Positions 27,395 through 39,169 of a stretch of 64,000 nt of DNA are shown piece by piece. Position numbers and translations under genes: made by a program. The notes under the pieces are model-generated. The model ran no database searches. It saw nothing but the letters and a program-made list of their open reading frames with translations, and was not told the origin of the DNA. The DNA comes from Limnochordales bacterium (GTDB lineage Bacteria; Bacillota; Limnochordia; Limnochordales; DUMU01): positions 1 through 64,000 of the forward strand of contig JADBKP010000006.1 in assembly GCA_014896315.1 (NCBI GenBank), written 5' to 3'. Each line of letters begins with the position of its first letter. The first letter of the stretch is position 1.

Positions 27395-28918
27395 TTAGCG
27401 TTGGACGCCAGGTGGCTGCAGATCGGAGAGGAGGCTGGTGAGCTGCCGATGGCGGGAGCAGGCCTCCTCGTAGAGGCGGTGCTTCTCCCAGTTAGGGGTT
27501 ATGGGCTTTCCCGGAGGCGGAGCGGCCTCAGCCGTATCGAGAAGGTCGGGCAGGTTGCCCGTGGCCCACAGCGCAAGTCGGGCCGCTCCCCGCAGCGACG
27601 TTTCACCGACCGAGCAGAGGGTGACCTCCGTACCCAGGATGTCGGCCAGGATCTGCCCCCACTGCGGGAAGCGTTGCAGGGCGCCCCCGGTGGCCGTCAG
27701 GGTGAGTGGTTTACCGGTAAAGTCTTCCAACAACTGGTAGATTATCTGCAGGCGGTAGCCGATTGCTTCCAGGGCGGCGCGGAAGATCTCGATGGGGCGG
27801 GTGGAGAGGCTGAGACCGGCAATCACGCCAAAGGCGCTCCCAGGCCAGTCCGGGCTGCGCCTGCCGGCCCAGTCAGGAAGGACGAGAAGGGGGCTGGGTC
27901 CAGGAACGAGGTTGAGCTCCTCTGCCAGAAGATCCGGGTCGCCGGGCAGAAGCAGTGTCCGGCGCAGCCACTCCGCCAGACTACCCGCACTGTTGACCGT
28001 GCCCCCCACCACGGCCCAGTCCCGTAGCAGCCGATAGCGGAAAAGCCCGAACGGGGCCTGCTCCGCCGCGGCAGCCGGCAGGATAACCCGCAGTGCACCG
28101 CTCGTCCCCAACATCAGCGACCAGTTGCGCGCGGAGAGTGCGTGGGCTCCCAGATTGTCGCAGGCACCGTCGCCTACCGGCAGCAGAAAAGGTGTATCCG
28201 CCAGCCGCGGGAGCTGCTGACGGAAGGGGGAGCGAAGGCCGCTGATCACCCAATCCGCCTCCCCGAGGGACGAGAGCTGCTCCGGGGCGATCCGAAGTAA
28301 CTGCAGGAGCTCCGGCCACCAGCCAAGCGTCTGTTGATCCAGCAGTCCCGAACCAGATGCGAGCGAGAAGCTGGTGGCGGTCCGGCCAAAGAGCCGCAGG
28401 TAGTAGTACTCCGGCAGGGTGAGCCAGCGGGCTACCTTCCTGGCCCTTTCCCGGTCTTCGTCCTGCCACCACAGGATCTGGCAGGCCGGGAAACTGGGAT
28501 GGAGGAATGCACCCGTTACCCGATGGTATTCCACGGGATCGAGTTGGCGGCGGAGTCTCTCGGCCTGGACGGCGCTGCGTCGGTCTTCCCAAAGTAGACA
28601 GGGAGTGAGGGGATAGCCGTCGGCGTCGACACCGATCAGCGAATGCCAGAGCGAGGCGACGCCCACGGCGGCGATGGGAAACCGTTCCGGAGGTAGGTTG
28701 GGGTTGAGCCGAGCAAACAGCTCCGCAAGAGCGTCGAGAAGAACGGCCAGGCCGGCTTCGGGGTCGAGCTCGGCCCGGTCGCCGCTGCGTACCACGGGTT
28801 GAGGTCGCGACACGTACAGGCCGGGGAGCGGCTGCAACGTGCAGTCGAAGATCTGCGCCCGGCAGTGTGTCGTGCCGATGTCTATGGCCACAACAAAAGG
28901 AGGGGCAAACGCTTCCAT
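27395..28918 (-). CDS. FGGY-family carbohydrate kinase (gluconokinase-like)
   Basis: FVVAIDIGTTHCRAQIFD ... LLWEDRRSA ... PVGDGACDNLGAHAL; ATG at 28918. Confidence 0.88.
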   Translation of the reverse strand: MEAFAPPFVVAIDIGTTHCRAQIFDCTLQPLPGLYVSRPQPVVRSGDRAELDPEAGLAVLLDALAELFARLNPNLPPERFPIAAVGVASLWHSLIGVDADGYPLTPCLLWEDRRSAVQAERLRRQLDPVEYHRVTGAFLHPSFPACQILWWQDEDRERARKVARWLTLPEYYYLRLFGRTATSFSLASGSGLLDQQTLGWWPELLQLLRIAPEQLSSLGEADWVISGLRSPFRQQLPRLADTPFLLPVGDGACDNLGAHALSARNWSLMLGTSGALRVILPAAAAEQAPFGLFRYRLLRDWAVVGGTVNSAGSLAEWLRRTLLLPGDPDLLAEELNLVPGPSPLLVLPDWAGRRSPDWPGSAFGVIAGLSLSTRPIEIFRAALEAIGYRLQIIYQLLEDFTGKPLTLTATGGALQRFPQWGQILADILGTEVTLCSVGETSLRGAARLALWATGNLPDLLDTAEAAPPPGKPITPNWEKHRLYEEACSRHRQLTSLLSDLQPPGVQR

Positions 28919-28925
28919 GATCAAT

Positions 28926-29978
28926 CTAGACGGGTTCGACCTGGGCCAGCAGCTCGTCGATGGTAGTCTCGGCGACGGCCGTCGCCTCGTCACTCACTCC
29001 GTAGTAGATCAGCACTCTGCCGTCCTCTTCCACCACCCATCCGCATGTAAAAACGACGTTACCGTAAAAACCGGCCTTCTCGTAAGGGGCTTCCGGCCGC
29101 ATAACCGGTTCGCGGGAGCGTCCCCTGACGATGTGCGGTTCATCGGTGTCGAGCAAGAGCAGACCGAGGCAGTACGCCTTGTCGTCAGCGCCGTGGTAAA
29201 GCTCGAGCCAGCCTTTCTCGGTCAGCACCGGCGGCGTCCCGGCACCTATGCGGATGCTCTCCCAGCTACCCGGCCTGACCCCGGCCACATGACGGTGGTT
29301 ACCGAAGTGCACCATGTCGGGTGAGTAGGCGAGCCAGATATCGGGGGTACTGCCCAAAGAGCGCGTATACGGCCGGTGTAGCAGAGCGTAGCCGTGCTTA
29401 GTCTTGCCCGGGAAGAGGGCTACGTCCTTGTTTTCCGGATGGAGGATCACACCGTGCCGGGTGAAGGAGCGGAAATCCTGCGTGCTGGCCAGGGAGGCAG
29501 TGATCCCAAAGTCCGAAACGGAGGTGTAGGCAATCCAGTAAGTGTCGCCAATCTTGGTGATCCGCGGGTCTTCAATTCCGTACCGTTCGTATGGGCCACT
29601 TGGCAGCAGGGTTGGCTGTGGATCGATGGTGAAGTGGAAACCGTCCTTGCTCCGGGCAAGCCGTAAGTGTGAAATAGAACTAAGATAAGTACGTCCCTTG
29701 TATACTACAGCCCGCGGGTCGGAAGCATCCACATCCGGGTCGTCGCGCCGCAGCTCCACCCGGCGCAGTACGGGCTGGCCATCCACTTCGTCTGCTACAG
29801 GAAAGCAGACCGTATCCGGGCCACTGGGAACCGGCCGCTCCGCCACTCGCAAAAGCAGGAGTATCTCGTCGCCAAACCGTGTGGCGGCCGCATTGAACGC
29901 TCCTATCACCTCCATACCCGGTGCGGAGGGGGGCACATCAGCCGGACGGATGATGGGATTCTGCTCGTAACGGCGCAT
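28926..29978 (-). CDS. Glycoside hydrolase family 130-like (beta-mannoside phosphorylase family) protein
   Basis: NPIIRPADVPP...GAFNAAATRFGDEILLLLRVAERP...GIEDPRITKIGDTYWIAYTSVSDFG...ENKDVALFPGK. Confidence 0.88.
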   Translation of the reverse strand: MRRYEQNPIIRPADVPPSAPGMEVIGAFNAAATRFGDEILLLLRVAERPVPSGPDTVCFPVADEVDGQPVLRRVELRRDDPDVDASDPRAVVYKGRTYLSSISHLRLARSKDGFHFTIDPQPTLLPSGPYERYGIEDPRITKIGDTYWIAYTSVSDFGITASLASTQDFRSFTRHGVILHPENKDVALFPGKTKHGYALLHRPYTRSLGSTPDIWLAYSPDMVHFGNHRHVAGVRPGSWESIRIGAGTPPVLTEKGWLELYHGADDKAYCLGLLLLDTDEPHIVRGRSREPVMRPEAPYEKAGFYGNVVFTCGWVVEEDGRVLIYYGVSDEATAVAETTIDELLAQVEPV

Positions 29979-30003
29979 CCTCTCTCTTGACCCTCTTCCC
30001 TAC

Positions 30004-30147
30004 TCAAAATGTGGCTGCTAGTTGCCACCAGACGGAGGCCAGCAACCCCAGTACATATACAAAGGTCAGCAGCAGAATCCCTTCTATCACTAAGTAAAAG
30101 AAACTACCGGTTGCCCGTCGATCCAGGGTGTGACGTTTGAACTGCAT
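30004..30147 (-). CDS. 47-aa single-TM microprotein (below the ORF-track size cut-off)
   Basis: MQFKRHTLDRRATGSFFYLVIEGILLLTFVYVLGLLASVWWQLAATF*; GGGGGGAG Shine-Dalgarno about 5 nt before ATG. Confidence 0.55.
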   Translation of the reverse strand: MQFKRHTLDRRATGSFFYLVIEGILLLTFVYVLGLLASVWWQLAATF

Positions 30148-30293
30148 ACTTGCTCCCCCCAACAGTCGGTCTGCGCGGGAGGAGGTCCCGCGGCCTTCGC
30201 GGGAATCTCTATGTGGTCATCACGCCGTATATACGAACGTGCGGCCGCGTGCCGGGAGTTTATCCGCGGTGCTACCGTTCAGCGGTAGTGGAG

Positions 30294-30307
30294 TGTATAA
30301 TTATGCA
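30294..30307. promoter_or_regulatory. ARG box (ArgR operator) upstream of argGH
   Basis: TGTATAATTATGCA, near-palindrome with the TGnAT...ATnCA architecture. Confidence 0.65.
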
Positions 30308-30348
30308 AACGTGACCCGGCGTTGTCATCTACAGAAGGATGGTGCTGA

Positions 30349-31593
30349 TTGATGGGAGTTAAGCGGACTGTACTGGCCTATTCGGGCGGCCTCGATACCT
30401 CGGTTATCATCCCCTGGTTGAAGGAGCATTATGGCGGCGAAGTGATCGCCATGATCGCCGACGTCGGGCAGAATGAGGATTTGGCGGCGATCAAGGCTAA
30501 GGCGGAAGCAAGCGGTGCCGATCGCGTGTTCGTGGAAGATCTGCGGGAGGAGTTTGTCCGGGATTTTGTCTTCCCTATGCTACGCTCCGGCGCCGTGTAC
30601 GAGGGTAAGTATCTGCTGGGTACGTCGATTGCCCGGCCGATCATAGCCCGCCGCCAGGTGGAGATAGCGCTGGAGACCGGCGCGGACGCGCTGGCTCACG
30701 GCTGCACCGGTAAGGGAAACGACCAGGTCCGTTTTGAACTGACGTATAAAGCATTTGCGCCGCATCTGCGCGTGATCGCTCCGTGGAGAGAGTGGGAGTT
30801 CCGTTCAAGGGATGAGGAGATCGAGTATGCGAAAAAACACGGCATCCCGGTGCCGGTGACGCACGAGAAGCCGTATTCGATGGATTCCAATATCTGGCAC
30901 ACCAGCTATGAGGGCGGGATTCTGGAGGATCCGTGGAATGCGCCTCCGGAGGATATGTTCCTGCGCACGGTTGCGCCGGAGAAGGCACCGGATCAGCCCG
31001 AGGATATCGAGATAGGTTTTGAAAACGGTACGCCCGTCTCGGTAAACGGCGAGCGGCTGGCCCCGGTTCCGCTCCTTGCGCGCCTCAATGAGATTGCCGG
31101 CCGCCATGGTGTGGGACGAGTAGATATCGTGGAGAACCGTCTGGTAGGCATGAAATCTCGAGGGGTGTACGAGACGCCGGGAGGAACTCTGCTCTACACC
31201 GCCTGGAGAGAGCTGGAGTACCTGACGCTCGATCGGGAAGCATTCCATTTCAAGGAGATGGTAGCTATTAAGTATGCCGAACTGGTCTACTACGGTCTGT
31301 GGTGGACACCGCTACGGGAGGCGCTCGACTCGTTTGTAACCAGGCTGGTGGGCGATTTGAGCGGCACGGTAAGGCTCCGCCTCTACAAGGGTGGTGTGAC
31401 AATCCTGGGTCGCCGGGCCGAGCGGTCTCTCTACCGGACCGACCTGGCCACGTTTGCGGCCGACGATGTCTACCGTCAGGCTGATGCGGCCGGGTTTATC
31501 AACCTTTTCGGGTTGCCCCTTGCAGTGCAGGCACAAGCGTACGGGCGCGCCCGGCAGCTGGTCGACAAAGCCTGCGACACAAAGTCCGAATGA
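30349..31593 (+). CDS. argG: Argininosuccinate synthase
   Basis: [22 protein letters not shown] ... [12 protein letters not shown]. Confidence 0.97.
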   Translation: MMGVKRTVLAYSGGLDTSVIIPWLKEHYGGEVIAMIADVGQNEDLAAIKAKAEASGADRVFVEDLREEFVRDFVFPMLRSGAVYEGKYLLGTSIARPIIARRQVEIALETGADALAHGCTGKGNDQVRFELTYKAFAPHLRVIAPWREWEFRSRDEEIEYAKKHGIPVPVTHEKPYSMDSNIWHTSYEGGILEDPWNAPPEDMFLRTVAPEKAPDQPEDIEIGFENGTPVSVNGERLAPVPLLARLNEIAGRHGVGRVDIVENRLVGMKSRGVYETPGGTLLYTAWRELEYLTLDREAFHFKEMVAIKYAELVYYGLWWTPLREALDSFVTRLVGDLSGTVRLRLYKGGVTILGRRAERSLYRTDLATFAADDVYRQADAAGFINLFGLPLAVQAQAYGRARQLVDKACDTKSE

Positions 31594-31615
31594 CGGGGGA
31601 CGGGGGCACAAGGCC

Positions 31616-33061
31616 GTGAAACTCTGGGGAGGCCGCTTTGAAGGGGAGACCGCTGCCGAGCTTGCGGCATTCCAGAACTCACTCCCGTTCGATCAACGGC
31701 TCTGGCGGCAGGACATCCGCGCCAGCATCGCCCACGCTCGTATGCTGGGAAAGCAAGGGATTATTCCGCCCGAGGATGCGGACCGGATCGTGAAAGGTCT
31801 GGAGTCCATCGCTGCCGATCTCGAGGCCGGACGACTCGCCTTTCCGCAGGGCGAGGCTGCCCTGCAGGTCGAGGATGTCCATACCGCCATCGAAGGGTGG
31901 CTTGTGGAACGGATCGGTGAGGCGGGCAAGCGGCTTCATACAGCTCGTAGCCGCAATGACCAGGTCCAGGTTGATACCCGGCTATTTCTTAAGGACGCCC
32001 TCGCCGGCCCGGACGGGGTTGATGCCGCGGCAGCGGCCTTGCAGCGGGTACTGGTAGAGGTGGCCGAGAGGGACGGGGAGCTCCTGATGCCTGGTTACAC
32101 GCATCTGCAGCGCGCCCAGCCGATCTTGCTCGGTCACCACCTGCTCGCCTACTTCTGGATGCTGCAGCGGGACCGGGAGCGGCTCGCCGACTGCGTGCGG
32201 CGGGCGGATGCCTGCCCGTTGGGAAGCGGGGCGCTCGCCGGAGTCCCGTATTCGGTCGACCGGGAGGCGGTGGCGCGGGAGCTGGGCTTTGCGCGCATCA
32301 CCGAGAACAGCCTGGATGCTGTGGCCGATCGGGATTACTTGATCGAAGCCCTCGCCGCCCTGGCCATCATCATGATGCATTTGAGCCGCCTGGCAGAGGA
32401 GCTGGTGCTCTGGTCGAGCGCTGAGTTTGGTTTCGTCGAACTGGACAATGCGTATGCCACTGGGTCCAGCATCATGCCGCAGAAGAAGAACCCGGACGGC
32501 GCGGAGTTGATCCGAGGAAAGAGCGGCCGGGTCTTTGGACATCTCGTCGCGTTGCTTACCGTCTGTAAGGGGTTGCCCCTCGCCTACAACAAAGATCTGC
32601 AGGAGGATAAGGAAGCGTTCTTCGATGCGCTGGATACCGTCCGGGCGAGCCTCCGCCTGATGGCGTCAGTGCTGGCGACCGCCCGTTTCCGGGGGGAGAG
32701 GATGGCAGCGGCCGCCCGGGATGGTTTCCTCAACGCCACGGACCTGGCCGACTACCTGGTTCGCCGGGGCGTGCCCTTTCGCGAAGCGCATCGAATAGTA
32801 GGGCAGCTGGTCCGGTACTGCCTAGACAAGGGGTGCCGATTGGAGGAACTGAGCCTGGAAGAACTCAAGCGCTTCGTACCGGCGGGCGCGGTGGCCGAAG
32901 ATGTTTACGACACCCTGGAGCTGCGCAACGTGGTCGCGGCTCGCAATGTCCCCGGAGGGACCGGGTATGAGCAGTTCCGCCGGCAGCTTGCCGCGGCGAG
33001 ACAGCTCTTAGAGGAGGTAAGGACGGGTAGGAGAAAAGTGGGCATGACGGGGGTCGAGTGA
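31616..33061 (+). CDS. argH: Argininosuccinate lyase
   Basis: VKLWGGRFEGETAAELAAFQNSLPFDQRLW ... TGSSIMPQKKNPDGAELIRGKSGR. Confidence 0.97.
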   Translation: MKLWGGRFEGETAAELAAFQNSLPFDQRLWRQDIRASIAHARMLGKQGIIPPEDADRIVKGLESIAADLEAGRLAFPQGEAALQVEDVHTAIEGWLVERIGEAGKRLHTARSRNDQVQVDTRLFLKDALAGPDGVDAAAAALQRVLVEVAERDGELLMPGYTHLQRAQPILLGHHLLAYFWMLQRDRERLADCVRRADACPLGSGALAGVPYSVDREAVARELGFARITENSLDAVADRDYLIEALAALAIIMMHLSRLAEELVLWSSAEFGFVELDNAYATGSSIMPQKKNPDGAELIRGKSGRVFGHLVALLTVCKGLPLAYNKDLQEDKEAFFDALDTVRASLRLMASVLATARFRGERMAAAARDGFLNATDLADYLVRRGVPFREAHRIVGQLVRYCLDKGCRLEELSLEELKRFVPAGAVAEDVYDTLELRNVVAARNVPGGTGYEQFRRQLAAARQLLEEVRTGRRKVGMTGVE

Positions 33062-34197
33062 TGACCATTCATATAGCGGCGATCGAAGCGATTCCGCTGC
33101 GGCTGCCTTTTCGCAGGGAGTTTCGGATCTCTCGCGGGACGGTCGGTTCACCCGCCGCCGGCGCGCCGCACGTGCTGGTCCGGATCGTGACCGACACAGG
33201 GGTCGTCGGCTGGGGGGAGGCGCGCCCCAGTCCCCGGTGGTCTTATGAGACGCTGGAGAGCGTTACTACCAGCGTGGAACGGTATCTCTCCCCTGCGCTT
33301 GTGGGGGTCAATCCGTTTGACCTGGTTGAGATTCACCGTCGCATGGAGGCCGAACTGGCGCCGGCACCGACCGCCGGCCAGCCGCTGGCAAAAGCAGCGA
33401 TCGACATGGCGGTGCACGACATCATCGGCAAGGTCCTGGGCGTGCCCCTCTATCAACTGTGGGGCGTGGCGGCGGCAGGGCCTGTGCCGCTCAGCTACCT
33501 TGTGACCGCGGGAGGGGCAGAAGAGGCACGCGAGCAGGTGAGAGCCGGGCTTGAGCTGGGTTACAGGGGGTTTAAGGTCAAACTCGGCATCCACCCGGAA
33601 GAGGATCTGGCCATTGTGGCGGCGGTAAGGGAGACCGCACCCCAGAGTTTCATCTGGGTTGACTGCAATCAGAGCTACACCCTGCCTGCGGCCCGGCGGC
33701 TCGCCCGCGCCCTGGCGGAGCTTTCGGTTGACCTGCTCGAGCAGCCTGTGCCTGCCGGTGACTATCAGGCTCTGCAGCGCCTGGCTCAAGATGGTTGGGT
33801 GCCGCTGGCCGTAGATGAGAGCGTTTTCTCTCCCACCGATATGATCAACGTCGTGCGGGCGCAAGCGGCCGATTGTGTGGTTCTCAAGGTAACCAAACTG
33901 GGGGGGCTTTGGCCCGCCCGGCAGGTAGCCTTCGTCGCTCGTGCGGCAGGTCTTGGCCTTTTGGGCAGCGGGTTGACGGAGAGCCGGCTGGGGTTAGCAG
34001 CCGCGGCCCACCTCCTGGTGGCTTGCGGTGTTAGCTCGCCTGCCGACCTTAACGGGCCACAGTTCCTCGCTGATGACGTGGTGGCCTCCGGGGTGGAAGT
34101 GGCTGCCGGCCAGGTGCGCCTCTCAGGGTTGCCCGGCTTGGGAGTCGAGATAGATCAAGAAAAAGTCGAACGGTACCGGATAAGGTTGGAGATTTAG
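33058..34197 (+). CDS. Enolase-superfamily (mandelate racemase/muconate lactonizing) enzyme
   Basis: GYRGFKVKLGIHPEEDLAIVAAVRE, IWVDCNQSYTLPAA, LLEQPVPAGDYQALQRL, LAVDESVFSPTD. Confidence 0.9.
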   Translation: MMTIHIAAIEAIPLRLPFRREFRISRGTVGSPAAGAPHVLVRIVTDTGVVGWGEARPSPRWSYETLESVTTSVERYLSPALVGVNPFDLVEIHRRMEAELAPAPTAGQPLAKAAIDMAVHDIIGKVLGVPLYQLWGVAAAGPVPLSYLVTAGGAEEAREQVRAGLELGYRGFKVKLGIHPEEDLAIVAAVRETAPQSFIWVDCNQSYTLPAARRLARALAELSVDLLEQPVPAGDYQALQRLAQDGWVPLAVDESVFSPTDMINVVRAQAADCVVLKVTKLGGLWPARQVAFVARAAGLGLLGSGLTESRLGLAAAAHLLVACGVSSPADLNGPQFLADDVVASGVEVAAGQVRLSGLPGLGVEIDQEKVERYRIRLEI

Positions 34198-34319
34198 ATG
34201 CAGGGGTTGGCAGGAAAGTCTCTTTCCGGGTTGTAAAGTAACTCGATGAACCATCAGGGTTCTGCACCATTACCTGGCCTGCGTAACTCCCGGTACGAAG
34301 GCTGGAAGGAGGTCTTAGC

Positions 34320-34934
34320 ATGCAGATGGCTTCCGGTCGGGCAACGGGCATGCCAAGTTGTGGCAGGCGGCAGGGGCCTTTCGGGTCCGGCAATGTGCGA
34401 AGAGGCGTGGTGGCGCTGGTCGCTTTTCTGGTGCTCCTTGGCGGCGCGGGAGTGCCTGCTTTGGCGTCGGGATCGCTTCTCAGCAATTACAGTTTCGAGG
34501 AGCCGCGAGCCTCAGATGGCTCGATCCCGGGCTGGACTCCTTTTGCCAACGGACCGTGGATGTCGCTGGTGCGCGAGTACGCGACCGACGGGGAATGGTC
34601 GCTCAAGGTGAGTGATGTCAGTGCGAAGCAGAGTGTTGGTATGCGGAGTGCACCGGTGCCGGTAACGGCAGGAGCAAAGTACGCGGTTCTGGCCGATGTC
34701 TACATCGAGTTCGGGGCGGCTATGCTTTACCTGGAGTTCTGGGATGCTCAGGGCAAGCGCATTGAGAGTGCCCTCAAGACCGCCTCCGCGAGCGGAACAG
34801 GCCGAGCAGTTCAACTGATTGTGGAAAATACCGCTCCTGCGGAGGCGGTGACAGTTACGGTTCTGCTCTACTGCAGCGTACCGAATGAGGGCGTGGCCTA
34901 CTTCGACAACGTCTACCTGGAAAGTTGGGACTGA
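34320..34934 (+). CDS. Secreted protein with CBM-like beta-sandwich domain
   Basis: Signal peptide ...VVALVAFLVLLGGAGVPALASG then LLSNYSFEEPRASDGSIPGWTPF...GEWSLKVSD...AYFDNVYLESWD. Confidence 0.65.
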   Translation: MQMASGRATGMPSCGRRQGPFGSGNVRRGVVALVAFLVLLGGAGVPALASGSLLSNYSFEEPRASDGSIPGWTPFANGPWMSLVREYATDGEWSLKVSDVSAKQSVGMRSAPVPVTAGAKYAVLADVYIEFGAAMLYLEFWDAQGKRIESALKTASASGTGRAVQLIVENTAPAEAVTVTVLLYCSVPNEGVAYFDNVYLESWD

Positions 34935-34951
34935 CCGCCAATCAGACGCCA

Positions 34952-34984
34952 GGCTTAGGGGGGCGAGAGCCCCCCTTATTTTTG
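34952..34984 (+). terminator. Rho-independent terminator
   Basis: TTAGGGGGGC-gaga-GCCCCCCTTATTTTT. Confidence 0.8.
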
Positions 34985-34996
34985 ATGGAGGTCAGG

Positions 34997-35446
34997 CTAG
35001 CGTTCTTGCCAATCGCAGAAGCCTTGCCCCATGGGGGCAACAGGTACGAAGATGGTGTCGACGGCGACTCCCAGATCCTTGTGCAGCCATAGATCGCGAA
35101 GTCTATGCGGGCCTGAGATACCCAGCTCGCTGAGTCTGATGGAGACCTGGGAAGATGTCGCACCCGTGTTGAGGAGAGCCAGGTAGTGACTTCCGTCCCC
35201 GTCCGCAGCAGTCCAGGCGATGTGCGGTTCCTGGCGAAATAGCTGGCGGTTTGCATAGGAATGGCTGGGAAGCCGCAGGACTTCGCTGGCTCCACCGCCG
35301 GTAGCGGGAGCCGGTGGCGTTCGGCTCGTACCACTGGATGTCGACGATGCCATACTGCCAGCCATACTCCTGCAAATGCCTGGCCATATACTCGGCGTTT
35401 TCCCTGTGTTTGCTTGCCTCCGCACGGGTGGAAGGGAACGGGCAGA
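34997..35446 (-). pseudogene. GH27-type alpha-galactosidase remnant (N- and C-terminal pieces fused, middle missing, frameshifted)
   Basis: RENAEYMARHLQEYGWQYGIVDIQWYEPNATGS in one frame, then FRQEPHIAWTAADGDGSHYLALLNTGATSSQVSIRLSELGISGPHRLRDLW in another. Confidence 0.7.
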
Positions 35447-35634
35447 TTCGGGCGAAGTGAACGGGTAGGTGCTCGGGCGCAGACGGTGGACTAGTCGCGA
35501 GGGGAAGAAGGAGTGTCTCGATCTATGACGAATTAGCCGAACGGAAAGGTTTCCGGAAAGGTTTTGTGGTTCGGCGTGGCATGAGTTCAGAACCGTCCTT
35601 AGTGGCTAGGAAGACAAGGAGACAGGACAGGAAA

Positions 35635-36624
35635 ATGGCAACTGTTACCATAAGAGACGTAGCAAATGCAGCCGGAGTTGCGGTGTCGACGGCCTCCCGT
35701 GCCCTCAACAACCGGGGAGATGTGAGTGAGAGCACGAGAAAGCGTGTACTGCAGGCTGCTCGGGAACTTGGCTATGTTCCGAACTCCCTGGCACGGGGAT
35801 TGCTTTCCGGACGGACCCGGACGGTAGGGGTTATCGTCACAACCATTCTCAATCCGTTCTACGCGGCCGTCGTGGCCGGTATTCAGGAAGTGCTGGGAGC
35901 TCGAGGGTATACAGTTGTTCTGTATAACTCCGATGAAGATCAGCGCAAGGAGCTGGCCGCTATTGAGGCCTTGATGGCACAAAGGGTGGACGGGATTATC
36001 CTCGCCCCGGTGCAGAAGACGCCGGAGACAGTAGGACTCCTCGTCAGCCGCGATCTCCCCTTTGTACTGGTGGGACGGACCATATCCGGGCTGGATACGG
36101 ATTACGTCGTGTGCGATGACATCGCTGTGGGGAGAATGGCTACCGAACACCTTATCAGCAAGGGTCATCGAAGAATCATGCTGATAAACTCCTCGCGCAA
36201 CTCCAGCTCGGAGCTACGCTACCAGGGCTATGAGGCCGCCTTGAGAGCTCACGGTATAGAAGTGGACGAACGCCTGGTCAGATCAGTCGTACTGCATAAC
36301 GATGCGGAAAAGGCAGTGCTGCAGGCGCTGGATGAAGGTGTTCGACCTACAGCCATATTCTGTTTCTGCGACGCAATGGCACTAGGGGTGATGAGGGCGC
36401 TGCGAGCCCGGGGACTGCGGGTGCCGGACGATATAGCCCTGGTTGCCTGTGATAATCTGGATTTCACTGAATTACTCGAACCGGCCCTGACCACCATTGA
36501 CGTGCCCAAACATGAAATGGGTGTCAGGGCAGCGGAGATTCTTCTATCAAAGTTGCACAGACGGAAGAAGAGGACCACGCAGGTGGTACTCCGACCATCG
36601 CTGGTGGTGAGGGCATCGACTTGA
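35635..36624 (+). CDS. LacI-family transcriptional regulator
   Basis: TIRDVANAAGVAVSTASRALNNRGDVSESTRKRVLQAARELGYVPNSLARGLLSGRTRTVGVIV. Confidence 0.95.
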   Translation: MATVTIRDVANAAGVAVSTASRALNNRGDVSESTRKRVLQAARELGYVPNSLARGLLSGRTRTVGVIVTTILNPFYAAVVAGIQEVLGARGYTVVLYNSDEDQRKELAAIEALMAQRVDGIILAPVQKTPETVGLLVSRDLPFVLVGRTISGLDTDYVVCDDIAVGRMATEHLISKGHRRIMLINSSRNSSSELRYQGYEAALRAHGIEVDERLVRSVVLHNDAEKAVLQALDEGVRPTAIFCFCDAMALGVMRALRARGLRVPDDIALVACDNLDFTELLEPALTTIDVPKHEMGVRAAEILLSKLHRRKKRTTQVVLRPSLVVRAST

Positions 36625-36691
36625 CAACGCGGGGCGGGCGCGTGAGCTCTTGGGCGAGGCATCTTGCCGGATCGGTAAAGGGGGGGAGAAC

Positions 36692-39140
<2,449 letters not shown>

Positions 39141-39169
39141 GCCTCGCGCTGAGTTGGGAGGAGAACGCA

